Shown piece after piece: positions 41,133-53,500 of a stretch of 64,000 nucleotides of DNA (position 1 is its first letter; every line of letters begins with the position of its first letter). The translations under genes and the position numbers were made by a program. Source of the DNA: Mesostigma viride (lineage: Eukaryota; Streptophyta; Mesostigmatophyceae; Mesostigmatales; Mesostigmataceae). The stretch covers positions 3,409,701 to 3,473,700 of the forward strand of contig RPFO01000406.1 of NCBI GenBank assembly GCA_009746045.1, in the 5' to 3' direction. The notes beneath the pieces are model-generated. The model was not told the origin of the DNA and made no database searches. It saw only the letters and a list, made by a program, of their open reading frames with translations.

Positions 41133-44100
41133 TCAGACCAGCCCGCGCATGACCATCTCATAGTGCCGCACATTGTCGCGGAAGACCTCGCTACAGGGTC
41201 CCAAAAGGCGCTTGAACGCCGCGCAGTCAATACAGATGGTGGTGGTGGGCGACGCCGCGCGCACGGTCGCGGCACGGGGCCGCTCTGTCAGTAGCGCCAG
41301 CTCTCCAAAGTAGTCACCCGGACCGTACACCTTGACCACCTTTTCCGTGGTGGACGCTGCATCGCTGCCACCTGTGGCTTGGGTGAGGCAGACCGTCGCA
41401 ATGGCCGATCCCTGCATGGCGTACCAGGCGTTCGCATTATGGTTGGAAAGGGACAGCATGCAGATGGTTGCAATGGGACATGGCCAAAGCAGTCAGACTC
41501 AAGGAATGCCATCAAGTGCTGGAGGCGGAGATGCAAGTGCAGATAGTTCCCACATAGCACCACTTCACACAGATCAATGAACGTACCATGACTCCTGCAG
41601 ATGGTGCCCTCTTGCGGCTACACCAGACAGCGCACGCTAATGTTGGCAGCAGAGGATGGCCGAAGGACACTTTGACGGTAAATCTCCCCCTAAACACTGC
41701 CTAATAAAGGGCTGGACAATCACGCTTACGCCTGTATGGGGTGACTGAAGCCCTGTGACAGCCGCCATGCGCATCCCATCTTTGCCCATGGGCTTGAAGG
41801 GCATGCCCTTTCTTATTTTGTCACACATATGTGTCCTTCCCTTGCAAGCTGTCTATGTTCTAACTGCTATGCAGTTGCACAAATAGGAGGCCGGTATGTT
41901 GCAGTGCACCACGCAAAGCACGCGAAAGTTGCCATAGGCCTCTCAAAAAATACAAAAACATTTTCCCATGGCAGGAAAAAGCAAGCCTCTCCGCACACTT
42001 TGGTCGCAGGCTACCCCTTCTGTGAGCCGTGATGCCATGTGCATGGCCGCTCACATCCATGATGATGGACAAGTGCTTTCCGATCTCACCCTGTTTGACA
42101 GTGTCGTCCCATCCACCCCCCTCACCTCCACAATGATGAAAAAGTGGTTGCCGATCTCCCCCTGCTTGACGATGGCGTCCCCCGTCCCAAAGTTGTCCTG
42201 CTTGACCACATCCGCCATGCGCGCGCGCTGCTCCTCGCTCAGGTGCGCCAGCAGCGGCACGCGTGAGAGGAACTCCTCGTGCTGGCGCCGCTTGTGGCTG
42301 GTGGAGTTGACCATGAGCGTGCGGAAGGTGGTGCGCTCCATCGCCCACACTTTGACGGGGGTCACCGCCTGCCGCCCGCACCGACGTAAGACAACATCAA
42401 GTAGGAGGGTGGCGCCAACACCAAGTGTAAGGGTCAGCAACAGGCCAGGGATCCCAGTGAAGCCACGTGCTGCGTGTGCATATTCCAAACCATCGAACCC
42501 TAATCCCATCTCATTGAGTACACACACATCATGGGTCTCGCTTGGGAGGCGCCAACGAAGACATGCTCGTAGGCAGCGGTTGATGAGCACCAAAACAACC
42601 CCCCATCTCTACCTACTTCACCTGCATGGTTGCATAAGGACACATTCCAGCGTGTTTTCCACAGGCCCGCCTGCGGTAAACTGCGACATCACCGACCCAC
42701 CCACCCACCCACCGCCGCCAACGCCACGCCATCCTCAAGCATGCATGCACAAGCGCAGTGGTACACTGCGACATCACCGACCCACCCACCCACCGCCGCC
42801 AACGCCACGCCATCCTCAAGCATGCATGCACAAGCGCAGCGGTACACTGCGACATCACCGACCCACCCACCCACCGCCGCCAACGCCACGCCATCCTCAA
42901 GCATGCATGCACAAGCGCAGCGGTACACTGCGACATCACCGACCCACCCACCCACCGCCGCCAACACCACGCCATCCTCAAGCATGCATGCACAAGCGCA
43001 GCGGTACACTGCGACATCACCGACCCACCCACCCACCCCCGCCAACGCCACGCCATCCTCAAGCATGCATGCACAAGCGCAGCGGTACACTGCGACATCA
43101 CCGACCCACCCACCCACCGCCGCCAACGCCACGCCATCCTCAAGCATGCATGCACAAGCGCAGCGGTAAACAGGGGCCACAGGCACACAAGCCTTGGAGC
43201 ATAAGCCATAGTACATCACCGCCAAACTGTGTCAAGATTTAGGACACGTGTTTCTGTGCAAGCTCCAAGGATGTACCACCACGGTGGCGGCACGCGGACT
43301 GCAGTACATGAGCGCCAGCTCGCCGAACCCCCCTCCCGGTCCCACGGTCTGCACTTTCTCGCCCAGCGACTGCTCGCCCTCGCCGCTGCTGGCCTGCGCG
43401 TCCTTCTTGGCCACAAAGATCTCGCACGTGCCTTGGTCCACGATGTAGTACAGGTTGTTCTCGTTGTTTTCCTCCCCTGTTGGGTGAAAAGGGCAGCCAG
43501 GTGGGCAGCCACGTACACACACAGCACAGGAAGGCCGGCGCTTTTCAGCAAGACTGCCTCGGTGGCCAGCCTGAAACACCATGGTCGCCCCCAAAGGTTC
43601 TACTTGACTGTATGTTATCCTGTGCGCTTCCACAGGGCACATAAACATGAGCCCGCAGGCGCACTCTGTGGCCAGAGGCTTATGAAGAATCAATTATTCA
43701 CTGTGAAGCAGCTGGCACCTGTCACTGCACCTTGAGCAGTCCCTGGCAGGCTGGTACCCACACACACAAGACTCGGCAATCGCACCCACTTGCTTCCCCT
43801 GGACTGCTTGTCTAGACCTTGCCACCGTTACTGTGCTGCACTACAGCACTGACCGTTGGCCATCCACCTGCTGCCTGGCAACCGTGGCCCCCATGGCGCC
43901 ACGCCGGCATGGAACACGGACAGGTAGGGATGTAAAGCCGCCGATGGCCAGGGAAAATGACCTTCCCAAGTGCCGCAAGTCCACAGTCTTCGGGGTATCC
44001 GTTGTGAGATAATTCTAGGACAATTGCCAGGCAGCCCTGTTCACCCCTCTGCAAGGCGACCCACATCGATTGGGTTCCAATTTTCTGGACGCAGCATGAA

Positions 44101-46547
44101 AACCCACGGACCTTAGAGACCTCGAAATTCAAAGAGTGCGCAAAACACAGATCCCTTTCGCTCTCCGTACCGACCATTATCGAAGGTGCACAACCATCCC
44201 TCTATCCCTTTTTCAGGTCCAGGGAGCCAAAGCACTGGCATTGGCACCCGTTCCATCCCAAACCCTAGCTCAGTACCCCTCGCCCCCCACTCCCCACCTG
44301 TGCGCAACCACCCCACTCCCCTCACCATCACCCGGTCCCGCTCATGCCACCTCCATGCAGCGCGCACGCACCCTGGCGGATGATGACATCCCCCTGGGCG
44401 TACTCCTTGAGGAATACCGCGTCCGCCAGCTGTCCCTGCATTGCCTTGTCCAGCTCGCAGAAGAGGATGTTGGAGGTGACGGCTGCCAGAATCTGCGCAC
44501 CCGCCAACACGCACACAAGGGGGGAGGGGGGCATGCGGCATGGGGCAAGGAGCGGAAGGGGCCAGACATGACCAACAGGGAGCCCTAGCACCGAGATCCA
44601 CTCAGTGGGTAGAGGGGCCGTGCGCAAGCAGCCTGTGTGCCGCCTCTGCATGCATGGCACCATACCTGAGGCAAGAAGAAACGAGGCGCATGTTGGCTCC
44701 CCCGAATGCCAGCTCAGACAGCAAGCAGCTATGAAATCGCAATTACCAGTTGTAGGTTACGCCACTAGGAGAGACATGGAGGAGAGAGAAAAAAACCCTG
44801 CCCAGTGAATGAACTGGTGCTGATAGCCAGGACGTCTGGAGTCGTTATAAAATCATCAGATAATGACATAAATCCGTTTCATGTCAACATATGCAATGAT
44901 CTGATATATGTTATAACCTGATTATGAAAAGGAGCCACGTGGATGAGGACAGAACAGCATGTAACAACGTGGGAAGGATATATGTTATAACCTGATTATG
45001 AAAAGGAGCACACGTGGATAAGGACAGAACAGCATGTAACAACGTGGGAAGGATGGCGACGCGCTGCCATACGCCCACAGCGCCCCAATGACAAAACACC
45101 TGCACTGTGCAAAATCAATAGACATGGACTGTGCTGGGATGTATACAGGCACGCTGGCTCACCCTCTGCCGCGCCTCCTCGCTCTTCGGGTACTTTGGCA
45201 GCGACGGCTCGCCACTCGTGTCCTCCTCACTCAGGCACTCGGCGGAGACGGACGCGCGGCGGGGCGCCTTCTGGAAGTACTGCCCACCCCCGTTGGTCAG
45301 CAACGTGGGGCGGCTGAAGGGATCGCCCCGTGGCGACATCTCGAAGCTGTCATTCTCCTCCTCCATAAGGTGGCCCTCCTCCTCCTTGCCCACGTCCTCG
45401 GGGCCAGCGGGAGATGGGCGGTCAGTGGCCTCGCCCTGGCAGGGTAAACACCATGCGTGTAGCGCGGCATAATGCAGGGGAGGTGAAGCCGCAGGCGCGC
45501 AGCAGCAGGGCACGCACGCGGGGATGGGGTGAGTTGGTTCGGGTATTGCTGGAAATGTGGGGGAAGAAGCTTTTTTAGGTGTAAGCCAAACGCAAGAAGA
45601 TGGATGCTCTTGCGGTTGACAGACCGGCCCACAGAAAGTTTTCAGAGGCAGACGCCTCAGGCACGTCACCCACTATTGGTAGCCATCAACTTATCCTACG
45701 GCATCTCCCACAGTGATGCAAGGCACAGGTGCAAACAATTAAAACCGACAACCCGAATCGGACTGACCTGTTCCATCTTCTTCTGTAGGCGCGTCAGCAT
45801 CGCCTGCAGTGCCCCCACGGGGTTTGCCGGGCGCTGGGTGACGAGTGCGTCCGCCATTTTCTGGAACAAGGTGGACAGCGACAGCTCCTTGTTTAGGTAG
45901 TCGAGGATCTCCCGCTTCGTCTCGGTGTCGGGGCCGATGCCGCTTATTGTTACAACATACCCGTTGCTGCCAGGAATTAATGAGCGCGGATTCAAGGCAA
46001 CGTGCGACAAGCAACCCAATATTTCCCAAGCGTCATTTCCTTGTACCACGTCACTTGCCACAAGAACGAGCCAACGCTTTGCGGTGGTGGGGAAAAATCT
46101 AGTTGCTTTTTGCATAACCCACCCAGAAAAAAAGGAATGACAAGCGCATATTTACGAGCAACTGTAATTCGCAATGTGACGAGGTACTAGGCAAGATCCT
46201 GACGGGAAATTCAGCGTCCTTGTAAAAGGCAATGAATAGATATTGCGTGCGTGGTAATCCACATCCGCTGTGCATAATATGTGAGAAACCTAGCTTAATA
46301 TACTGTACCTGTGCCTTGGAGTTACTGACGGAGATAAGACTGATGGCGAGAGACATGTGTCCACTGGATCATGGAGTGAGGGTTGCGACTTCCGCCCGAT
46401 GAGGGACGAAAGATACGACTGCGGATCTTCTGGCATCTCACGCAGACAATCAGCTGCCATGGAGCTGATGATACTTTTTAAATCCTTCTCTTTTATGTAA
46501 TTCCGAAGGACTTCCTCTGTGACCGGGTTGTCCATCGTGGTCACCAT
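41133..46547 (-). CDS. PKAR: cAMP-dependent protein kinase regulatory subunit, type II-like
   Basis: Seven exons (46547-46309, 45942-45768, 45435-45163, 44492-44372, 43476-43277, 42368-42126, 41411-41133) join in frame to 509 residues. The start is fixed by TAA directly before ATG at 46547. Residues 10-53 and 88-135 both look like dimerization/docking helices (NYIKEKDLKSII with EMPEDPQSYL; DYLNKELSLSTLF with RPANPVGAL). RRASV at 197-201 is a type II inhibitor/phosphorylation site. Two cAMP pockets are intact: FGELALMYCSPRAATV (320-335) and FGELALLTERPRAATV (452-467), each with the needed Glu and Arg. The protein should hold the catalytic subunit inactive until cAMP binds, and dock to anchoring proteins. 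Usual type II length is about 400, so the N-terminus is long. It is divergent to MAD1 across a 1-kb spacer. Confidence 0.9.
42049..42115 (-). repeat. Old copy of PKA-R exon 6 end plus donor inside the following intron
   Basis: This stretch matches 42121-42188, the last about 63 bp of the exon and its donor, at roughly three quarters of positions. It would read DDTVKQGEIGKHLSIIMD followed by GTGAGC, against DAIVKQGEIGNHFFIIVE and GTGAGG in the real exon. It lies directly after the true donor, in the same orientation. Confidence 0.8.
42681..43171. repeat. 81-bp minisatellite, six copies, in PKA-R intron
   Basis: Six nearly identical units (first one 85 bp through an extra CCCA) contain CTGCGACATCACCGACCCAC and GCATGCATGCACAAGCGCAG. 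The period is a multiple of three, so frames stay open on both strands, but the array lies wholly in the intron 42369-43276. Confidence 0.95.
44903..45050. repeat. 74-bp tandem duplication in PKA-R intron
   Basis: Two copies start at 44903 and 44977 with GATATATGTTATAACCTGAT and differ at a few positions (for example CACGTGGATGAGG against ACACGTGGATAAGG). It lies in the intron 44493-45162. Confidence 0.9.
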
Positions 46548-47594
46548 TTACAGCGACGGGGAAGGGACCGCGTTGGCCTCGACCGTGTTGGCCTGCAGTA
46601 CGCCTGTCTTTGACCGGAGCTGCACCTTCCACTGCTGAATAGAGCAATTTGGCCCGGGGAAATGCATGGAATGCACCCAAGGCTTTGCGCACCACCGCTA
46701 CTCCTGCCATTGTTTTGTTGGCCAGAGCTGTTCCGTGCACGTGAGCTAGGCGAGATTACAACAGGCGTGACCAGTGACCACCCTTTGACCTTCCACCCAA
46801 GAAGCAGGTCTGACTGGTGACCGCTGCCCAAGTGCCAGGGAAGCGGCCACGTGTGAGCAGGACGTTAGCCGACTGGTACAGTGGTACGTCCGTTGGATGT
46901 GACAGCTGCTCCCCGAAAAACGCCACGCCTGTGCTCTTGGGATCATGAAGTGGGAGGTTCAACGGGAGAAGTCACGAGATCACCCCAATTGGGGTGGCGT
47001 GGCGCGCCGCAGCATTGCATCTGCGCTTGCAGCCGATCGTTGTTGTTGTTGTGGCCCACGCCGCACATGGGCAGCAGAGATTTGGAAACGGCCGAGGGCC
47101 AGGGCCCAGGAGGTCTTACAGCCATTCACGCCTTAAGTTGGGTTGGCTTAAGTTGTTTTCACACCTTAACTTGGGTCGAATAGGTTTTTGGCTATTTAAG
47201 TTCAAAGTAGTTCAGAGTAGTAAGTTTTATTATGTTTAGTTCACACCGTCACGACATCGAACCCAACTTAGGGCGTGACTGTACATAAACGAAGACATTT
47301 TCCATAAACGAAGACATTTTCCATAAACGAAGACATTTTATTTTGCGCCTCAGCGACTGGCATCTGACACGAAGTGTCAGAGGTTACCTTGAATACCTTC
47401 TAGTATGTAGTCTCTGGGGTAAATTGAATTATTTGTTTTGTTTCCACCGAGGAAATGACCACCAGTTTCTGGCTATGGCAATTGCACACGAAGGCATTTT
47501 AATGACTGGCGCAGATTTTCCGAACATGCCAAAATTGTACGGTTTATACTAGGTTGACGTGTGCAAAGACCGATCGTGTTTGCTTGCGTCAAGG
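46548..47594. promoter_or_regulatory. Shared divergent promoter region of PKA-R and MAD1
   Basis: The two start codons point away from each other 1047 bp apart, so both promoters must be here. No TATA box is clear. It contains a MITE-like element (47119-47281) and three copies of a 19-bp unit (CATAAACGAAGACATTTTC) at 47284-47340, about 255 bp upstream of the MAD1 start. Confidence 0.55.
47119..47281. mobile_element. MITE-like element, 163 bp, TA target
   Basis: CACGCCTTAAGTTGGGTT (47127-47144) and AACCCAACTTAGGGCGTG (47259-47276) are inverted copies with one mismatch. The outer ends CAG at 47119 and CTG at 47281 are flanked by TA on both sides, which fits a Tc1/mariner-type MITE. The left end has a 4-bp insertion between CAG and TCACGCC compared with the right. 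It encodes nothing. Confidence 0.5.
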
Positions 47595-50500
47595 ATGCTG
47601 AGCCAGAAGTCGACAATGGCGGCCCCACGCCGAGGCGTTGTGAATTTGGAAGCGTTTTCGTTGGAGGAATCGCGACCACAGACGCCCCAGGGAGCTTCTT
47701 TCTACGGAAGCAATCACGATGATAGCAAGAATAAGAAACAGCGCATAGAGGGTGTAGGAGCAGCAACTCATACAAGCCATCAAGTGGAGAATCAATCCGC
47801 GGATGATCTCAGAAGAGACGGGCACCTGGCCATCTCACATCCAACCCCAGAAGGCAGGATGGTTGTATGGCAAGGCAGTGAAAATGCCAGTTTTCCCGTT
47901 GATGGCAGTCACGAAATCTGTACTTATCAAGCTTGCGGCATGCTCAAGGTAATCTTGACCGACTCAGCTGGAGTCTTTTTCCTAATGAGAATGAATGATC
48001 TAATATCTCAAACTATGGCCGAGAATGTCGCCGCGTTTTCCGAGGAAAACTAATGCTTTTATAGTGGCTGTATCTTAGTATAGCAGAACGATCACTTAAG
48101 GCTGATATGGAGCTAGGAAGTGCTCGCTACTATACTTCCAGCGGCGTACGAGGAGGTTTCGTAAGCATGATTATTACATCATTCACATGCACATTGCTGG
48201 GAAGTATCACGCCCCCCGGGCGAGGCGTGGCTTGGCCTAGCTGAATCCCCCACGTCTTGTTCGGCATGGCTGGCGACATGGGGAGTGGAAACGTCTCCCG
48301 TAGGAGTCGGGTTTGCAGGCTATCATGAAGCCAGCCAGGAGAGGTCCAGTGGACATGCAGGTAGTACAATGACGAGACAGCCGTGGAAGTTTCCCTTGTT
48401 GCATAAATGCAAGCATGTCCCACGCATGCTGCGACATCCTGCTTCCAGGGCAGAGTGTTTGCGGCCGTCTGCCTGCATGCTGGATGGCACGCGGCGTCTG
48501 CGTGCGTCATGCCTGCCATGTGTCATGGCACGCGGCTTCTGCGTGCGTCATGCCTGCCCGTTGCTGCCTGTGTGTAAGCATGCGCCCTGCCTACCAGCTG
48601 CTGCCTGTTTGGGATGGCTGCTGATGAATTTCTGCGACGGCGGTGGGTTGTGCGTGCCACCTGTCCTGTGTGGCACCCCCCACATTCACAGTCAGAGGTG
48701 CTGGAGAGCCTGACGCAGGAGCGTGCGCGCGTGGCGGAGCTGGACGGCCAGGTGAAGGCGCTGACGCAGGAGCGCAGCCATGCGGGTAAGGGGCTTCACA
48801 TGTGCAGTCATGAGGGGGGCGCAGTCATGAGGGGGTTGCAGCCATGCGTGTGAGGTGGGCGCAGCCGTGCAGGTGATGGGGACGCAGCCATGCGGATGAG
48901 GGGCTTCTCGCGCCCAAGTGCGCCCAAGTGCTCAGCTCGCACTGCGATCTGTCATGTTGTCTGCCGGCTGGCCGCATCTGTGGTGCTTGGTCCTTGGGGC
49001 GTGGGGCGTGGGGCGCGGGGCGTGGGGCGCGGGGTGAAGGGCACGGGGCTTGTGCATGGAGTGTTCATGGCACTGCAAGCGGCGCACCCGTTGGTTCACG
49101 CTTGTCCTGCTGTCGGCGTTTGCAGTGAGTGTGGCATCCTGCACGGCATCGGCACACCAGGGATCGGTGAAGCCGCGCGATGCGCTCCGCTCGGCAACAG
49201 CAAATGTTGTTGCACCTACCTAATGTTGTTGTTTGCGGTGTGTGCTCCCTGGCTCAAGCTATCGTCTGTCACACAAGATGCCCCCCCCCCCCGGCCTCAC
49301 ATGCCCCCTGCCACCACCAGACAAGGAGGCCATGGCCCTGCGTCGGCGCGTGGTGGTGCTGGAAGGCGAGGTGGCGGCGCTGGGCGCTCGCTTCTCCAGC
49401 GCGCAGGAGCGGTTGGCGGGCCAGCTGGCGCGCGAGGAGGAGGCGCTCAAGGCCCGGGCACTGCGGGAGGAGGAGCTGAGGGTGGGTGATCCACAACACT
49501 CGTGCACATTGGGGGGAGGAGGAGCGGAGGGTGGGTGGGTAGCGAGCACGTGTGCGCATGGGGGGAGGAGGTGGGAGACTGGGTGGGTAGCGAGCGCGTG
49601 TGCGCATGGGGGGAGGAGGTGGGAGACTGGGTGGGTAGCGAGCGCGTGTGCGCATGGGGCGAGGAGCGGAGGTTGGGTGGGTAGTGAGCACGCGCGCGCG
49701 TGGGGGGGAGGAGGAGCGGAGGGTGTGTGGGTAGCGAGCATGTGTGCATGGGGGGGGAGGAGCGGAGGGTTGGTGGGAAGCAAGCACGCGCGCGCGTGGG
49801 GGGGGAGGAGGACCAGAGGGTGGGTGGGTAGCGAGCACGTGTGCGCATGGGGCCAGGAGCGGAGGGTGGGTGGGTAGCGAGCACGTGTGCGCATGGGGGG
49901 AGGAGGAGCGGAGGGTGGGTGGGTAGCGAGCATGTGTGCATGGGGGGAGGAGGAGCGGAGGGTGGGTGGGTAGCAAGCACGCGCGCGCGTGGGGGGGGAG
50001 GAGGAGCGGAGCGTGGGTGGGTAGCGAGCACGCGCGCGCGTGGGGGGGGAGGAGTGGGGTGGGTTGCTAAACATCGGAGAGTGGGTCGCATCAAAACATA
50101 TCCAACCACTTTCAACCCTAAGCCCTAAACCCTAAAACCCTAAACCCTAAACAGGTCGCATCAAAACAGATCCAACCACTTTCAAGAGGCGTTGGCCGTC
50201 CAAGGCTGTGTGCTCTGTTGGCCCGCTGGCGGCACTGAGACGGCGGAAACCTGGTTCAAACAGACCAAGTGTAGCTGACCGTGGGCACTTGCGTTCTTGC
50301 TTTCCGCTGTGTGCTGATGTGGACCTGTGGATGGTTGTGTCGGTGGGTGGCGGTGTGAGCATTAACTAGGCGAGGACATGTGCGGCTGGCATTGGCCGCC
50401 TCCACCACATTGCTGTTGGCTGGAGCAGCTTGCAGTGGCTCAGCGTATGTGTCTTTTGAGGGGACGGCAGCAGCACAGATGCGCATGCCTGCTCAGTTGG

Positions 50501-53500
50501 CCGCATCGGTAGCTGCGGGCGGTATGGCTTGGTTTGGTCCTTGAGGTACATGCCGAGAGACACACGCGCTTGGGCGACTCCATGGGAAACACATTCAGCT
50601 TTTTTTTTCCTCACCTGCGGCCCCCCCCTCGTCTTCAACCCCTTGTGCGCGTGCCCCCCATCCAGGCGGAAGTTCAGCAGGCAGTCAGGGCAGCCAGGGC
50701 GGCCGAGGTGGCAAAGGACGCGGCGGTGGCGGCGCTGGAGAAGCAGCGGGCTGAGTCGGCCCTCCGCGAGGCCGAGTTGACCCAGGCGCTGGCCAAGCAG
50801 CGCGCGCAGGTGGAGGAGCTGTCAGCGCAGCTGGCCGATGCGCGTGCGGGCGAAAGGGACGGTGCGGCGATGGCCGAGGTGGAGGTGGAGGGCGCGCGAG
50901 CCGAGGCGGACGGCCTGATGGCGGTGGTGGAGGAGCAGCGGGGGGCGCTGGAGGAGACGCAGGTGGGGGGGGGAGGGGGGAGGGGCAGGTTTGTGTGCAG
51001 CCGGCGTTCTATTTGGGAGGGGTTGCTCTGTGTGGGAGGGAATGCGCTGTAGCATAGCAGCTTGGGGCCGCGTGGAGCTATGGGCGGGGGGGCGACAAGT
51101 GCGCGCGGGCGACATGGGCGTGCGATGGCTCTGCTCTAGTGCTTACCCCACAAGGCAAACGTCGGCCTTTTTTTTCCCCAGAAACCAGATCGGTGGTCAT
51201 GTGTATGCTGCCTGGGACCAGGACAACCTGCCAAAGTGCCTGCACACCTGACGGACATGGAGCCCACGGCAACCCAGTACCGCCGGGTTGCGGATGGACC
51301 TGCTTTGCAGTAGAGAGAAATAAAAGGCGCAAGCCATGATCCCATTGTGCATGGGTTGTGATGCCGGCTGCCTCATGCTTTCCCCATCCTAATGACAGCT
51401 TTGTGGCTGTGGCCCACCTCCCCCCTGCCCCCTCCGCCCCCCTGCCCCCTCCGCCCCCCCTGCCCCCTCTGCTTCCCCCCCGTCCCCAGGCTCGCATCGC
51501 GCAGTTGGAGGCGGAGAATGCGGAGCTGGCGGCGGCGGCGCACACGCGAGCCAGTGACAACTCGCAGCTGGCGCGCGCCGACCTGGTCATTAAGGAGCTG
51601 CGCGATGAGCTGGCGGCGGGGGTGGGTGGCGGCGTGAGCGGGCGGCGGGGTTGGGTGGCGATAGGTGGGGGTGGCGGGGTTGAGAGAACCATTCAGAGAG
51701 ATAGAGAACCACAGGGGACTGTGGACCCACCGGGCGCTGCATGGACTGGGTGCATGCGGCTACCGGCGCTGCATGGACTGGGTGCATGCTGCTTCTGGCG
51801 GGGAAGTGTGGTTGCAGGCCTTTTGCCGTGCGCCGGTGCATATGTGGACGGGTGCATGCGCGTGTGGCAGGGGGGCTGACACCTGCTTCCGTGCGCGTCA
51901 AGAGAATGGGTCTGTCGTCCCTCATCGGGCAAAAAACCGTCCCCGCGCTTGGTCAGAGAGGGGTTTTCCGAGGAGGGCCGTGGTGGTTGTGCGGCGTAGC
52001 AAGTGGGCGTTAGAGGTCGCACGCAGCCGTGCTGTGGTCCGCTTGTGATCCTGTTTAGGGTTTAGACCCTAAACCCTAAACAGTTTAAACCCTAAACCCT
52101 AAACAGTTAGAGGTCGCACGCAGCCGTGCTGTGGTCCGCTTGTGATCCTGTTTAGGGTTTAGACCCTAAACCCTAAACAGTTTAAACCCTAAACCCTAAA
52201 CAGTTGGAGGTCGCACGCAGCCGTGCTGTGGTCCGCTTGTGATCCGGAGTCTGAGGTACCGGGAGGGTGATCCGTGGGGAACAGTTGCAACGGCCTTGTG
52301 TGTGTGTCTATGTGAGGGTGATCCGTGGGGAACAGTTGCAACGGCCTTGTGTGTGTGTCTATGTGAGGGTGATCCGTGGGGAACAGTTGCAACGGCCTTG
52401 TGTGTGTGTCTATGTGAGGGTGATCCGTGGGGAACAGTTGCAACGGCCTTGTGTGTGTGTCTATGGGAGGGTGATCCGTGGGGAACAGTTGCAACGGCCT
52501 TGTGTGTGTGTCTATGTGAGGGTGATCCGTGGGGAACAGTTGCAACGGCCTTGTGTGTGTGTCTATGGGAGGGTGATCCGTGGGGAACAGTTGCAACGGC
52601 CTTGTGTGTGTGTCTATGTGAGGGTGATCCGTGGGGAACAGTTGCAACGGCCTTGTGTGTGTGTCTATGTGAGGGTGATCCGTGGGGAACAGTTGCAACG
52701 GCCTTGTGTGTGTGTCTATGTGAGGGTGATCCGTGGGGAACAGTTGCAACGGCCTTGTGTGTGTGTCTATGTGAGGGTGATCCGTGGGGAACAGTTGCAA
52801 CGGCCTTGTGTGTGTGTCTATGTGAGGGTGATCCGTGGGGAACAGTTGCAACGGCCTTGTGTGTGTGTCTATGTGAGGGTGATCCGTGGGGAACAGTTGC
52901 AACGGCCTTGTGTGTGTGTCTATGTGTGCGCGCTTGCATGCGTGCTTGTGTCAAGATGTCTACTTTGTGGATGCACGCGCTGTGCAGCAGTACATGTTGG
53001 GACAACGCTCGCTTTCTAGTTGGGTCACAGCTGCATGGATCCCCATATGTTCATGCGTTTCCATTTTCGGTATTGCAATAAAGCTAGTCTAGTGTGCGAT
53101 TTACTCCAAGTGCCTGCTTTAACCACAGCACTTGCTGCCTCATGACCGCTTTGGGCATGTGTGTGTAATGATACACTGTCACCTGGCACGTGCCCGCTTG
53201 GCCACGGCCCCAGGCGGTGGAGCTGCAGTCTTACCGCAAGCTGGCGCAGGAGCACGCCAATGTGCTGTTGCTGAGGGAGCAGCTGGGCGCGGCCGAGGCC
53301 AGCGTGGCGCGGCTGGAGAGGGACATGCGCGACGCGGCGGCTGCGCAGGTGCGGGCGGGGGGGGGAGGGTGTAGGCTGTAGGGTGCAGGGCCAGCTCGCA
53401 CATTCGTCACGTTACTGCTTGTTATGGTTGGCTTAGGCGGAGCAATGTGTGCAACAAGAGTGACAGACAGATGCTGATGGCGATGTTGGTGGCTTCCCCC

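Noticed and set aside
47559-47594. Upstream GTG start for MAD1
   Set aside because: Nuclear genes start at ATG; in-frame ATGs follow at 47595 and 47616, the second in strong context.
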